From Chrysomallon squamiferum (Eukaryota; Mollusca; Gastropoda; Neomphalida; Peltospiridae), in the NCBI GenBank assembly GCA_012295275.1, contig CM022679.1, positions 26,683,350 to 26,715,849 of the forward strand: a stretch of DNA of 32,500 nucleotides, in the 5' to 3' direction. Positions within the stretch are counted from its first letter, which is position 1. Each line of letters begins with the position of its first letter. Below are positions 11,578-24,423 of this stretch, one piece after another. Made by a program: the position numbers and the translations under genes. The notes beneath the pieces are model-generated. The model was not told the DNA's origin, made no database searches, and was given only the letters and a program-made list of their open reading frames with translations.

Positions 11578-11810
11578 ATACATACATACGTATTTAAATG
11601 CATGTATAAATCCATCCATCCATCCATCCATCCATTCATCCGTATATACATACATACACACACACACATACATACATACATACATACACACACACATATA
11701 TACATACATACATACATACATGCATACACACATACATACATACATACATACATACATACATACATACATACATACATACATACATACATACATACACACA
11801 CATACATAGA
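11578..11810. repeat. (TCCA)n and (TACA)n compound microsatellite
   Basis: TACA at 11578-11588, seven or eight TCCA units at 11611-11640, then TACA/CACA to 11810. Open frames on both strands (Tyr-Ile-His-Thr or Met-Tyr-Val-Cys) are artefacts of the array. Confidence 0.96.
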
Positions 11811-14099
<2,289 letters not shown>

Positions 14100-14145
14100 A
14101 AAAAAAAAAAAAAAAACTAAAGAAAAAAAAAAAAAAAAAAAAAAC
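14100..14145. repeat. Two poly-A runs
   Basis: A runs of about 17 and 21 separated by CTAAAG. The sequence to 14339 is AT-rich with short T runs and no gene. Confidence 0.9.
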
Positions 14146-14339
14146 GTAACGACGTAAAACATTACAATCAGATCATTTTACAATACTCTTTGTTTTTGGG
14201 GGTTTTTTTGGTTTTGTTTTCTTCTTTGTTTTTTTCTTAACACTTGCGTTATAAAACGCTGACTTTAAAAGGGAAAACAGATTCTACGCCATGATGGAAC
14301 TACGCAAGATATTAGCCTGGATTAAGTTTCATCTTCTAC

Positions 14340-14407
14340 TTTTTTTTTTTTTTTTTTTTGAATTTTATTATTTTAGTTTATTTTTATTTTTTATTTTTTT
14401 TTTATTA
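14340..14407. repeat. Poly-T and T/A-rich tract
   Basis: A T run at 14340-14359, then TTTTA units and a second T run. The Phe-rich frame across it is an artefact. Confidence 0.88.
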
Positions 14408-14514
14408 AGACGCGAGTTTGAAGAAGGAAAAGAGGTAATTTCTTCACCAGAACAAACAGAAGACGTAATAAAACAAAACAAATTATAATAAAAAGGTAAC
14501 TGAGACAAAACTGA

Positions 14515-14640
14515 GTGCAGCTCAAAGGACGAAGTGTTGACCTGAGGCGCGCTGGGTCGCGGGTTCACTGCTCATAGACAGAATCCCCACGACAGTGAAA
14601 CGCGTTTTTCTGTGTATTTTATAACGTGTTTAAAAGATCG
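14515..14640 (+). mobile_element. tRNA-derived SINE-like element
   Basis: A box A-like GCAGCTCAAAGGACG (about 14518-14532), then GTGTTGACCTGAGG, then box B-like GGGTTCACTGC at 14561-14571. The block GTTGACCTGAGGC...GTCGCGGGTTCA is clearly related to 18949-18990 (GTTTGCCCTGAGGC...GTCGCAGGATCA), so both belong to one family. The 3' end is not defined; a GTT run at about 14794-14811 could be its tail. Family name not assigned. Confidence 0.55.
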
Positions 14641-14812
14641 CTTGGAGCCAGTCGATCATAAACGGTGTCGTCGACGGATTTCTCCCTCGTGTCAAAATTA
14701 CAAAAATAACGATATAACGATCATGTGTGTATATAGAAAAATGGTTAAATATTCATCTATTAAGAACAAGATATTGCAAAAAAAAAAGAATTTGTTGTTG
14801 TTGTTGTTGTTC

Positions 14813-15027
14813 AGTGCAGACGTCTGAGAATTTGTGTGTTAGTCAATTAGTCTGTTGGCAGATAGAGTACTTAGATATAAAATTGGTTTAACATAAAAGC
14901 CGGTACTGCTACGCCAAACTAGAACCCACTCAGCCTGGCATTTTGATCTTCAAACCACTGCGTTAAAATAATTAACAGTAATAGCCTGATCTGCTACGCA
15001 GACAACACACTAGTATGCAGTCCCTGC

Positions 15028-15060
<33 letters not shown>

Positions 15061-15524
15061 GAGGAAGTAAAAAAATCGATGAATACTACTGTCGGTTTAC
15101 TTGTTATCATTATTTACCTATTACCGTAAACGCCCAGTAACGGTAATTATTATTCGTCGTGAAAAACAACCTTTATGCTAAAAAAAAAAAAAAAAAAAAA
15201 TAACAACAAAAAATTAAAACAGTTATTCTGTAGTCATTTTTCATTGATGGTTACAAATATTTGTTAATTTTTTTTTTTTTTTCTTTTTGTATTTAATTCT
15301 CACGGAACGATAAAAAGAACTGACAAGGTTAGAGAGAAAAACGTTCCGTTACTTCCTTTGTGCTAATTGAATGCATTCCTGAACTGATGCTGTAGGGCGG
15401 GGAGCACCGTAATTACACTTCTTATTATTTACTGTGACATTTAGGCCTGGTTAATTTGTAACTATCAAAATAAAACAAAAATAATTAATATTATTGCCAT
15501 AGTCTGCCGCAGCGGTAGGTGAAG
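14813..15524. other. Intergenic with A/T runs
   Basis: A runs at about 15036-15059 and 15181-15200 and a T run at 15269-15282, in otherwise unremarkable sequence. No gene recognised. Confidence 0.5.
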
Positions 15525-15525
15525 C

Positions 15526-15588
<63 letters not shown>
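15525..15588. repeat. (AAT)n microsatellite, 64 bp
   Basis: About 21 pure AAT units. Confidence 0.97.
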
Positions 15589-15595
15589 GGATCAA

Positions 15596-16320
15596 TGAAT
15601 GAAAAAAAGAAAGAAAGAAAGAAAGAAAAAAGAAAGAAAGAAATAAGAAAAAACAAAGAAAGAAAGAAAAAAGAATATAAAAAGAAAAATATAATAAATC
15701 GAAAGTGTTTTAGAGAAAGAAAATTATTGAACAAAGAAAAGAAAGACGAAAGAGAGAAAACAGAAAATGAATGGAAGAAAGGAGAAAAGAAAGAACTGAA
15801 GAAAACAGAAAAAAAAGGAAAAAATGGAAGTAAAACAGAAAAGACGAAAGTGTTATAGAGAAAGTGAATTAATAAATGAAGAGTTGAACAACGAATGAAA
15901 GAAAAAAGAAAACGAATGGAAGAAAGAGGAAAGAAGAAAAAACGGAAGAAAGGAAGAAAGAAATGGAAGAAAATACAAAGGACGAAGCTTAGAAAGAAAA
16001 ATGTTAAAGAGAGAAGAAATAGAAAAGAAAGAAAATGAAAGAACGAAAGAAAAAGAAATAAAGAAAACAGTCAAATGAAAGAACGAAAGAAAAAGAAATA
16101 AAGAAAACAAAAAAAACAAAGAAAGACAGAAACAAAAAGAACAGAAGAAAGAAGAAAGGAAGAAAAGACGAAAAGAAAAGAAAAGAAAAAAGACAAAAAG
16201 AATAAAAAAATGAAGAAGATAACAAACAAAAGAATCATCGAAATAAAAAGTAAACCAAAACAGAAGAAGAAGAAGAAGAAGAAGAAAAGAAAAAAGAGTT
16301 ATGGAATGAAAGAAGAAATT
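15596..16320 (+). repeat. Polypurine (GAAA-rich) tract, about 725 bp
   Basis: The + strand is overwhelmingly A and G, in GAAA, GAAG and AAAAAG units with sparse C and T. It includes a tandem duplication of 37 identical bases (16033-16069 and 16073-16109, offset 40) and GAAGAA units at 16263-16288. Its frames are Lys/Glu/Arg-only on + and Phe/Ser/Leu-only on minus. Strand asymmetry over this length favours triplex or R-loop formation. Confidence 0.93.
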
Positions 16321-16369
16321 ATCAAAGAAATAAAAAAATAAAAATAAAAATAATAATGATGATGATTAT

Positions 16370-16385
16370 AATAACAACAACAACC

Positions 16386-16424
<39 letters not shown>

Positions 16425-16441
16425 AATAATAATAATAATAA
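16370..16441. repeat. (AAC)n(AAT)n microsatellite
   Basis: About 15 CAA units followed by about six AAT units. Confidence 0.95.
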
Positions 16442-17150
16442 AACGAATAAGAAAAATTCACGGGTGGCAATCCGCTACTAGAAATAATGATTATTTTGCA
16501 GAACAATTCTGTGAACAGAGGGATGCTATCATTAGCTAGACACACGGTTTTGACGCACACACAAACATGCGGAGACTGAATAACCTTTCAGCGGTTCACA
16601 GTAAGCATTCGACATGGATATTAACTTACAACACGTGTTCTTGTCGCATTGCAAAGACGTATCTAAGTTTCGGATCCATCCTCACTCGCGTATCTTCGCT
16701 TGAAAGTTTCTCAGTGACACAGGTAAAAGAATCGTTTTCGATACGGTTATTCGTTATTGACGAAAACAGGGTCAGACGGTATAACTATTTGTTTGGTTCA
16801 AAGCGTTCTCGTTGTATTTTGTTCTTTAGTTTCTACATAGCTAGCATACAACGCATTCTCCAGCGATCTATATGAGACATTATAGCTTTGAGCGTTTGAG
16901 TAATTTTTCTGTGGAACAACAGAGGTAAGGGAATGGGTATTTGTAACCACTGATGGAAAAGGGAGAGAGGGGTGTGTTTGAAGAGATTCAACGTTTATCT
17001 TATATGTTAGTTTTCAAATAGTTTTAATGTTAAATTTTGAAATAATATATATATATATATAAGTTTGAGTCATTTAAAATTACTTTGTTTAATGTTTTAA
17101 TTATTCTTTAACAGTATGTTCATCGGCAGCAGTAACGGAATTATTGACAT
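16442..17150. other. Unique DNA; no supported gene
   Basis: Moderate complexity and less AT-biased at 16560-16870. A 102-codon Met-started frame (16567-16875) has no recognisable domain or motif and unremarkable composition, so it is not called. A TA run lies at 17045-17061. Confidence 0.45.
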
Positions 17151-17183
<33 letters not shown>

Positions 17184-17197
17184 CGTATTAATCATCA

Positions 17198-17270
<73 letters not shown>

Positions 17271-17295
17271 GATTATTATTATTATTATTATTATT
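17151..17295. repeat. Self-complementary (ATA)n / (ATT)n pair
   Basis: An ATA array (about 17151-17183), a 16-bp spacer, then an ATT array (about 17199-17295, one GATT interruption near 17271). The two arrays are complementary and can form a hairpin of about 33 bp. Confidence 0.93.
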
Positions 17296-17368
17296 GATAA
17301 CATGGTGTGTTGTAAAGAGAATTCAGTGTATATGTTATATCTGGTTATTTTCCCACACACCTGTGTAG

Positions 17369-17459
17369 CATTTTTACCTGGCTCAAAGGTGGCCCACATC
17401 TGGCTCAAATAATGCCAGCTCGAGGCAATATGAGGGCCACCCTTTTGCCAGATAAATGT
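17369..17459. repeat. Nested inverted repeat (possible MITE or structured RNA)
   Basis: CTGGCTCAAAGGTGGCCC (17378-17395) pairs with GGGCCACCCTTTTGCCAG (17434-17451) at 16 of 18 positions. Weaker pairing extends outward to about 17369 and 17459. Inside lies a smaller hairpin, CTGGC (17400-17404) with GCCAG (17414-17418). It is GC-richer than its flanks. It could be a small inverted-repeat transposon, a transcribed hairpin, or chance; no target duplication was confirmed. Confidence 0.5.
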
Positions 17460-17503
17460 ACGAGCTGGGTAAATAGATTAGACACTATATAAATACATAT
17501 TAT

Positions 17504-17715
17504 ATACATACATACATACATACGCTCACATATTACATAGATACATACGTATGTACGTATGCACACACACAGAGAGACATACGTACATATTTATATACAT
17601 ACATATATACATACATACATACGCTCACATATTCCACAGATACCTACGTATGTACGTATGCACACACACACACACACACACACACAGACATACGTACATA
17701 TTTATATATATATAG
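17504..17715. repeat. 99-bp tandem duplication with TACA and CA repeats
   Basis: Two copies of a unit containing ATACGCTCACATATT (17521 and 17620 onward), TACGTATGTACGTATGCA, a CA run and CATACGTACATATTTATA. The offset is 99 bp. The copies differ mainly in CA-run length. Confidence 0.85.
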
Positions 17716-18173
17716 ATACATATATGGATGTTTGAAAGTGGATAGGTAATGGGTATTAACAACTCATTCTGTTTAGAAACTGAAAAAAAAAAGATCATCA
17801 TGTATTGATTTTTGAAGCGATGAATCAGTCACAAAAGGATATATTCAAAACGCTGTCTTCTGTTGTTATATTACATATGTAAACTGTAAACAACACGTTG
17901 TATCTAGAGCTGGAAAAAAATATCATCTTGTAATATACTTTTTCTAAGCAGTGAATCATAAAAATGTATTCAAACATGTATTTTCAGTTAGTACGTTAAA
18001 TATGTAAAACATGTTTGTCATAAAGATATCATGCAGTTTCTTAATTTGGATGTTCTGTTTAAAATTGAGTAACACCATAAAGCAAACATTAATTTCTAAT
18101 TTAAAGCAGGCTTTGCCAATAAAAAATTACACGGACGATTAATAATTATCATATACTTCAACTTCAGGGATAT
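17716..18173. other. AT-rich unique DNA, nothing recognised
   Basis: No gene, array or structured element supported. Confidence 0.5.
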
Positions 18174-18570
18174 CAAATGAAAAACTAGTTTATCTGAAAT
18201 AATTATTCATCGTCCATTGTAAATATAAAATGAAAAACTGGTTTAAATGAAACAGTTATTCTTCGCTCTTTGTAAATATAAAATGAAAAACTAGTTTAAA
18301 TGAAACGGTTATTCTTCGCTGTTTGTAAATATAAAATGAAAAACTGGCTTAAATGAAACAGTTATTCTTCGCTGTTTGTAAATATAAAATGAAAAACTAG
18401 TTTAAATGAAACAGTTATTCTTCGCTGTTTGTAAATATAAAATAAAAAACTGGTTTAAATGAAACAGTTATTCTTCGCTCTTTGTAAATATAAAATGAAA
18501 AACTGGCTTAAATGAAACAGTTATTCTTCGCTGTTTGTAAATATAAAATGAAAAACTGGTTTAAATGCCA
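18174..18570. repeat. 53-bp minisatellite, seven full copies
   Basis: Copies start with GTTTAAATGA or a variant at 18188, 18241, 18294, 18347, 18400, 18453 and 18506, exactly 53 bp apart, with partial copies at each end. Each carries TTATTCTTCGCTGTTTG, GTAAATATAAAATG and GAAAAACTGG. Copies differ by few substitutions (CTC/GTT, CTAG/CTGG, GTTT/GCTT); the first is the most diverged. 53 is not a multiple of three, so it is not coding. Confidence 0.96.
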
Positions 18571-18924
18571 TAATTAGTCATTCGACACTTGTGATTAACG
18601 GCTACGACTTATTTATTCTAAAGGCCACGAGATCAGTTGTCATGGCAACTAGATACAAGCGAACAAAAAAACACGTCATCTTACGTAATGACAAAAGATC
18701 TGTGATGATGTTTTGGCGAAACACATTTAAAAAAGGAGATGATTAAATGTTAAAAGACAGACAACCGTTCATCAAGAACAGCGGATATATAATTTTAAAA
18801 TACGAAAGTAATCCGTTAATGGGTGTATTATTATTATTATAATTTTATTTTTTGTTTCTTTTCTTCGAGATAAACTGACAGCTTGACGTCTAAAAATAAA
18901 TAATATACTCCCACATTTGTGCCG
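18571..18924. other. Unique DNA, nothing recognised
   Basis: AT-rich to moderate complexity. No gene. Confidence 0.5.
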
Positions 18925-19000
18925 AGTGGGTTGCACTTTAGCTGATTAAGCAGTTTGCCCTGAGGCTTGGTAAGTCGCAGGATCAAACCTCTTAGTGGTG
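18925..19000 (+). mobile_element. tRNA-derived SINE-like element
   Basis: A box A-like TTTAGCTGATTAAGCAG (about 18938-18954), then GTTTGCCCTGAGGCTTGG and box B-like GGATCAAACCT (18980-18990). It shares the GTTGACCTGAGGC...GTCGCGGGTTCA block with 14541-14566. A Met/Val-started frame overlapping the region (18967-19179) is not treated as a gene. The 3' end is unresolved. Confidence 0.5.
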
Positions 19001-20133
19001 TACTTCCTGTTGCAGCAAAAGGCTTATGGGTGAAATATCAGTGGCTGCAGTGCATAGAGTTTCTCTTACTGGAGCGTGTAATGAAAGATTCCTTGCTGTC
19101 ATTCGTTAAGAGTTTAACCTTTCCTGGTCGAAAGAAACCCCCAACGAAATCACAGAGCTTTTACGGGTGCTGTTTTTAACACAGAAATATTTAAATTACG
19201 TTGAGTGTAGATGAACAAGCTGACAGATTACGGAGAGTAATTAATATCAACGAAATTATTTTTTTATATATTTTATGAAGACATACTCACTCAAGTTTAT
19301 TTCGTGAAAGACGAAGAAAAAGATAAATTTATAATAATTTGCGTTAAATAATTTCTCACAATTAAAATCTGGTCGACAGAAATCTTTGAAACAGACCTAA
19401 GTTCTTATCGCTTACTGAAAATGTTTGTCACGTGTTTTTGTTCTGCACCTCCACTCTTTGGAACTGTAACAACACAGAAAACATTTTTCAAAGAATTCTC
19501 AGCGAGCAGGAATTATTTTGATGGATTCCAAATCATCCATGTTTTCCGTGACAGACACTGATGTATTGCTGTCTGACAGAGTGTAGTCGCTTACAAACTG
19601 GCTTGTATCCAAAATGGCGATCATCTGTATGCATTTAGCAATGTGTTTATCGGTTGGTTGGCACTAAGGTCTTGCGTTAGAAGCCTTCGTATACAGGATT
19701 CTGTACTTACCATGGATGATAAGGTTAACAAGTGACTTTACACTATAAGAATACACGGTAAGGCTGCTATGTTTTTTAATATATTTTTTGGTGCCTATGC
19801 ATTTATTCGATGTTTATTTTAATGGTAGATGGATTTTTTTTTTTTTTTTTTTTTTTTAAAGTATTGCTGTTGGTTTTTTAGGGATTGTTTATTATATTCC
19901 AGACGGTATATTTGGTTCAAAGTTGTTACCAATTCAAAATTTATTTTAAGAATGACGGCCTACGATAGTAGAAAGACGTATTTGCTATAATTATGAACTA
20001 AGTGAATTCTGTAATTAATCTTTGAAGTCTGTTAGAAAATTCTTTTGTAAGAAAGATTTACATGTACTTAAATTCCTGCATGCAAGAAAACCTGTTGTGC
20101 TAGAATGTAACATGAAAATAAATATACGTAAAT
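19001..20133. other. Unique DNA with a YY1-like motif; no gene
   Basis: Over 1.1 kb of mostly unique AT-rich DNA, with a T run at about 19833-19857. CCAAAATGGCGATC near 19610-19623 resembles a YY1 site, but the ATG there opens only a 17-codon frame. No exon accepted. Confidence 0.45.
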
Positions 20134-20217
20134 ATCTCTCTCTCTCTCTGTCTCGCTCTCTCTCTCTTCTCTCTCTCTCTCTCTCTGTCTCGCTCTCTCT
20201 CTCTCTTCCTCTCTCTC

Positions 20218-20304
<87 letters not shown>
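20134..20304. repeat. (CT)n microsatellite, about 171 bp, with internal duplication
   Basis: The left half contains repeated GTCTCGCTCTCT units separated by CTTC or CTTCC interruptions; the right half is pure CT. Confidence 0.96.
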
Positions 20305-20308
<4 letters not shown>

Positions 20309-21080
20309 TATTTGTCTATATATCTGACTGTCGATCCATCTACCTACAATTTATCTCTCTCAAGCTGCATGTATCTTTTTCTGACTTCATGTCTGTCTGT
20401 CTGTGTATATATATGAACGTAAACAAAATAATATATCTATATCTGTCTCTCTGTCTGTAAGTGTTTACTATTTATCTATCTATCTATTTATATGTCAATG
20501 TTTTTTTTATACGTAATTTTGTGCGCATATATATTTTTCTTGTTAAAAATTGGACTTTGTGATTAACATCATCTCCAAAAAAAAAAAAAAAACGTCATCA
20601 ATACTTAACCCTCAGTTTTAATAAACTTTGACTGGTGTCACAGATTCTGGAAATTCTTCATTATTACGTTAACGAATTGTCTCTTGTGGCAGAGGTTTGT
20701 TGTTTTGAATCTTAGTCAAATAACTTAGTCTGAGCAACGAGGGTCGCCCTGGTTTGACCAGTATTTCAGTATTCTGTGTAAATATCAGAAATCATTGATT
20801 CTACATTTACTTTCTTATTTAGTTATCAAACTGACAACACCAAAGCGCTGGATATAATTTTTTTTTTTTTTTTTTTTTTTTAATTGACACACTGTCTGAT
20901 GATCTTATGGACCGAGACAAATTTTTGGCGTCGACTGGGTTTAACCTTTGTTCTTAACGCGAATTAAGACTTGTTTAATGTAATTAGCTGTTGTTGCCTC
21001 GCGTAATTAAATAGCCGAGTTTGAAGATAAATGTCGTGATCTTTCAATTAGAATCGTGGAGACTGTCGTGTATGTATGAC
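20305..21080. other. Intergenic with short TCTG/TCTA units
   Basis: Scattered TATC/CTGT units to about 20490, an A run at 20577-20592 and a T run at 20859-20881. No gene recognised; sequence around 20730-20755 hints at a box B-like motif without a matching box A. Confidence 0.5.
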
Positions 21081-21107
21081 AGTGTGTGTGTGTGTGTGTG
21101 TGTGTGT

Positions 21108-21191
<84 letters not shown>
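21081..21191. repeat. Compound (GT)n(GA)n microsatellite
   Basis: GT at 21081-21109, then GA to 21191. More GT-rich degenerate sequence follows at 21230-21350. Confidence 0.96.
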
Positions 21192-21194
<3 letters not shown>

Positions 21195-21504
21195 CAATAG
21201 AAGATAAAAAGAGTCAGAAACTGAGGTGCAAGTGTGTGTGTGTGTGTGTATTTCTTGCATAAGTGTGTGTTTTTTATATCTGTGTGTTTGTTTTGTGTGT
21301 AACTGTGTGTATTTCTGTAAATTGTTTGTGTATTTGTGTGGATGAATATATGTGTTTTTTCTTTTAACAGTATTTAATAATTACAATTAATTCAACGATA
21401 TCTCAACACTTTCAAATTAAACAATATTAAGTGTCTAAGATCGTCATACTATAATGACAAAAACAACTATAACAGTAAATAATAACAGACACAACAACAT
21501 CAGC

Positions 21505-21531
21505 AGCAACAACAACAACAACAACAACAAC

Positions 21532-21571
<40 letters not shown>

Positions 21572-21590
21572 GCAACAACAACAGCAGAAA
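21505..21590. repeat. (AAC)n(AAT)n(AAC/AGC) compound microsatellite
   Basis: CAA units, then about 13 AAT units, then CAACAGC units. The Asn-rich or Leu-rich frames are artefacts. Confidence 0.95.
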
Positions 21591-22250
21591 GAATGAAAGA
21601 AAAAAAGGAAAGAAAGAAAACGAAAAAATAATATTTGTAAACATGCAGTCAACATATTTTTAATCTATTACATGACGTCATATTCGTGTCTACGGACCAC
21701 ACGCAGTCGAGAGCTGAAACCCGCTGCCAACTCGCGATGATTTGTTTTTCTTTTTCTTTCTCATTTTTCTTCTTCAGTTAGAAACAATATCAGCTCATAT
21801 TTTTAACTTTACAGATATTACGTAGGATCCGTTCTATTTTTCTTTTCTTTCTTTAAACTATAAAAATTACAAATATATATATATATATATATATCAAATG
21901 ATTAATTTTTTACAGTCTGTAATATAATTATTTCTGACATTTAGCTACAAATCACAGCTTTGGATCTCTCATATTATTTATTACTGTCACTGTATTTGTT
22001 TCAGCTTGCACTTAATTATACGCTTTGAATTGCCATAATTAATGCTTAGTAATTTAATATTACCATGGCTGTATTTTCATGCTCGTAATGATTTTATAAT
22101 GAGTTTAATGCTGTGTACAAAATTAGTATTGGTATGTTTTTTCTGTGCGCATGTGTGTGTATGTCTTTGCGTGTTAATATATGTAAGTATGTAGGTATCA
22201 TTTTATATACGTGTATTTAATGTAAGTGCAAATATACATGTGTTCGTGTA
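21591..22250. other. AT-rich DNA, nothing recognised
   Basis: Contains an AT run (21873-21893). No gene supported. Confidence 0.5.
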
Positions 22251-22866
22251 GTGGCAGTTTTAGAAGTAGTATTATTAGTTGCAGTATAGTAAGAGAAGGT
22301 GCAGTAGTTGTAGTTATGGTCGATGTAGCTGTAGTAGTAGTAGTAGTAATAGTAGAAATAGCGTGGTAGCAGTTGTAATACTAATAGATGAAAATTGATA
22401 TAATAATAGTAGTAACTGTTAATAATTGTTGCTACAGTTGTATTAATTTAGTTGCTGTAATAATGATAATAATAACATGTAACAGGTGTTAATGTATTCA
22501 TAATGGTAGTGGTAGTAGTAGTAGTTATAGTTATAGACGTAACTGTAGTTATATACGTTCTGAGTGGCAGTAAAAATAGGAGCGACAGAGTAACTGTAAT
22601 AGCAGATGTTATTGTTGTTACTGTAGTAATAGTAGTAATAGTAACAACATTGAAGCAATAGTTTCAAGTGTATTAATGTCAGAAGTTGTTACAGTTGAGC
22701 AGTCGTCGTAGTTTAGCAGTAATAAGTATTTGTAGTACCAGTAGTAGTAGTAGCAGCAGTCGTAGTAATAATATTAATAGCAGCAGTAGTAGTAGTAATA
22801 GTAATATAGTAGTAGTAATAATAGTAATAGTTTTAGTAGTAGTTGTAGTAGTAGTAGTAGTAGTTT
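22251..22866 (+). repeat. Long degenerate (GTA)n array, about 600 bp
   Basis: Interrupted GTA/TAG/TAA units with blocks of pure GTA (22332-22347, 22508-22523, 22743-22753, 22845-22863). The + strand is strikingly poor in C. Poly-Ser or poly-Tyr frames arise from the repeat. Confidence 0.9.
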
Positions 22867-23100
22867 TTTTGTTTTTTTTTGACGTGGAAGTAGTAGTGGT
22901 AACAGCGTCAGCAGTGATAACAAAATATATTTACGAAAACAGTGACAGGTATTCCTTTAAATAGCAGATTACGTTATTTTAATAATAATAATAATAATAA
23001 TAATAAAAGTGATGATGATGATGATTATAATGAATATTAATAATAAAAATAATAAACGATTAATAAACAAATAAATAAATAAATAAGCCATATATTTATT
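22867..23100. repeat. AAT, GAT and AAAT short arrays
   Basis: AAT at 22979-23006, GATGAT at 23010-23023 and AAAT at 23068-23086, followed by T-rich sequence. Confidence 0.85.
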
Positions 23101-23309
23101 TTTTTTTTTATTTATTTTTTTCTGTCTCACGATCAAAACAGTTTGTGCCAGTTTTTAAGCAGTAATGAGTTTTCCATTCACCGTGTTATTGTTCCTAGCC
23201 AGATGAAATGTGGATTCTGAACATAATAAGAGGGTAAGAAGAGAAAAAATTAGGCTGGCTATAAATAATAACACGTTTGGCGAGAAACGTGGTTGTTAGA
23301 GCAGAGAAA

Positions 23310-23445
23310 ACTTGCTGAATAAGGCACCAGTTTTGCAAGCGATCAGATGAGTGCAATGTTACTGTTTGCGGAGGTTCTGGGTTCAATCCCACTGAGAGGA
23401 TTAATTAAATTCTTTTTTTCCTCAGTGCTACTAATATTGCTGTCA
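23310..23445 (+). mobile_element. tRNA-derived SINE-like element with trinucleotide tail
   Basis: Box B-like GGTTCAATCCC at 23380-23390 is a close match to the tRNA consensus (GGTTCRANNCC). The preceding segment (about 23335-23375) has a weak box A-like stretch. An ATT array begins 56 bp after box B, at 23446, in the position expected for a SINE tail. The head differs from the family at 14515 and 18925. A minus-strand open frame across it is not a gene. Confidence 0.5.
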
Positions 23446-23473
23446 CTATTATTATTATTATTATTATTATTAT

Positions 23474-23523
<50 letters not shown>

Positions 23524-23580
23524 TTACTACTGTTACAACTGCTACTGCTGCTGCTACTGCTGTTGCTACTGCTGTTGCTT
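23446..23580. repeat. (ATT)n(ACT)n(GCT)n compound array
   Basis: ATT (23446-23474), then about 18 ACT units (23474-23530), then CTG/CTA/GTT mixed units. Successive single-base conversion of the unit suggests serial mutation and expansion of one array. Confidence 0.94.
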
Positions 23581-24135
23581 CAATAATATTACAACAACAA
23601 TAGCAATACTAATCTGAAAAATAAAACTGATCTGCTGAACTAATGATGTAAAGTTATCTGAGGATCTGAGCTAACTTTCTGAATCACGTTTCCAGTTAAC
23701 CTCCTTAAATATTCAAAGTAACGTAGTCGCATATTTTAATCTTCATCTTTAGATAGCTGCCTTTAGGTAGGTAAAGCTATTCATAGAACATAACAGGTAT
23801 TAAGAGAAATAAATAGTTAAATAAATAAATAAATATGTGTAAAAAAATAAAAAAATTTAAAAACAACTTTAAAAAAAGGAAGAGAAAAAGCAATAAATAA
23901 ACAAATAAATAATTAAATAAATAAATAAATAATACACTTAAATATACTTTCACCTCTTCCATAATACAACTATTTTTATTCTGTATACTTAAACATTATC
24001 TACGCAGCCTGTAACAAAAATAAATATTTAAATAAAAATAAAATAATACCATAGTTAACATTCAAAAACTAATTCGTCATACAATATCAAAATACATTCT
24101 AATTAAATGTTCACCCCTTATACCATGGACATTTT
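23581..24135. other. AT-rich DNA with AAAT units
   Basis: AAAT/TAAA units at 23811-23935. No gene supported. Confidence 0.55.
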
Positions 24136-24423
24136 TTGTTTGTTTGTTTGTTTGTTTGTTTATCTCTATCTATCTATCTATCTATCTAGCTATCTGTATG
24201 TCTGTCTGTCTGTCTGTCCGTCTTTCTGTCTGTTTGTCTGACTATATCTATCTATCTGTCTGTCTAGCTGTCTATCTATCTGTCTGTCTGTCTGTCTATC
24301 TATATATCTGTCCGTCTGATTAGCTGTCTGTATATCTGTCTACCTATCTGTCTTTATCTATCTGTCTATATCTATCTATAAATATCTATCTAACTCTCTG
24401 TCTATCTGTCTGTCTTTCTATCT
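24136..24423. repeat. (TTTG)n and (TCTA/TCTG)n tetranucleotide array
   Basis: About six TTTG units, then roughly 260 bp of mixed TCTA, TCTG, TCCG and TCTT units. Confidence 0.94.

Noticed and set aside
14515-14640. Functional tRNA gene
   Set aside because: Boxes A and B are present but diverged, and I could not draw an intact cloverleaf; a SINE head fits better.
15595-15858. Lys/Glu-rich 87-codon frame
   Set aside because: Direct product of the polypurine tract.
16567-16875. 102-codon + frame in unique DNA
   Set aside because: No domain, no splice context and no compositional support; a chance frame is the simplest explanation. Transcript data could overturn this.
18967-19179. 70-codon frame next to the SINE head
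   Set aside because: It starts within the SINE-like sequence and has no recognisable domain.
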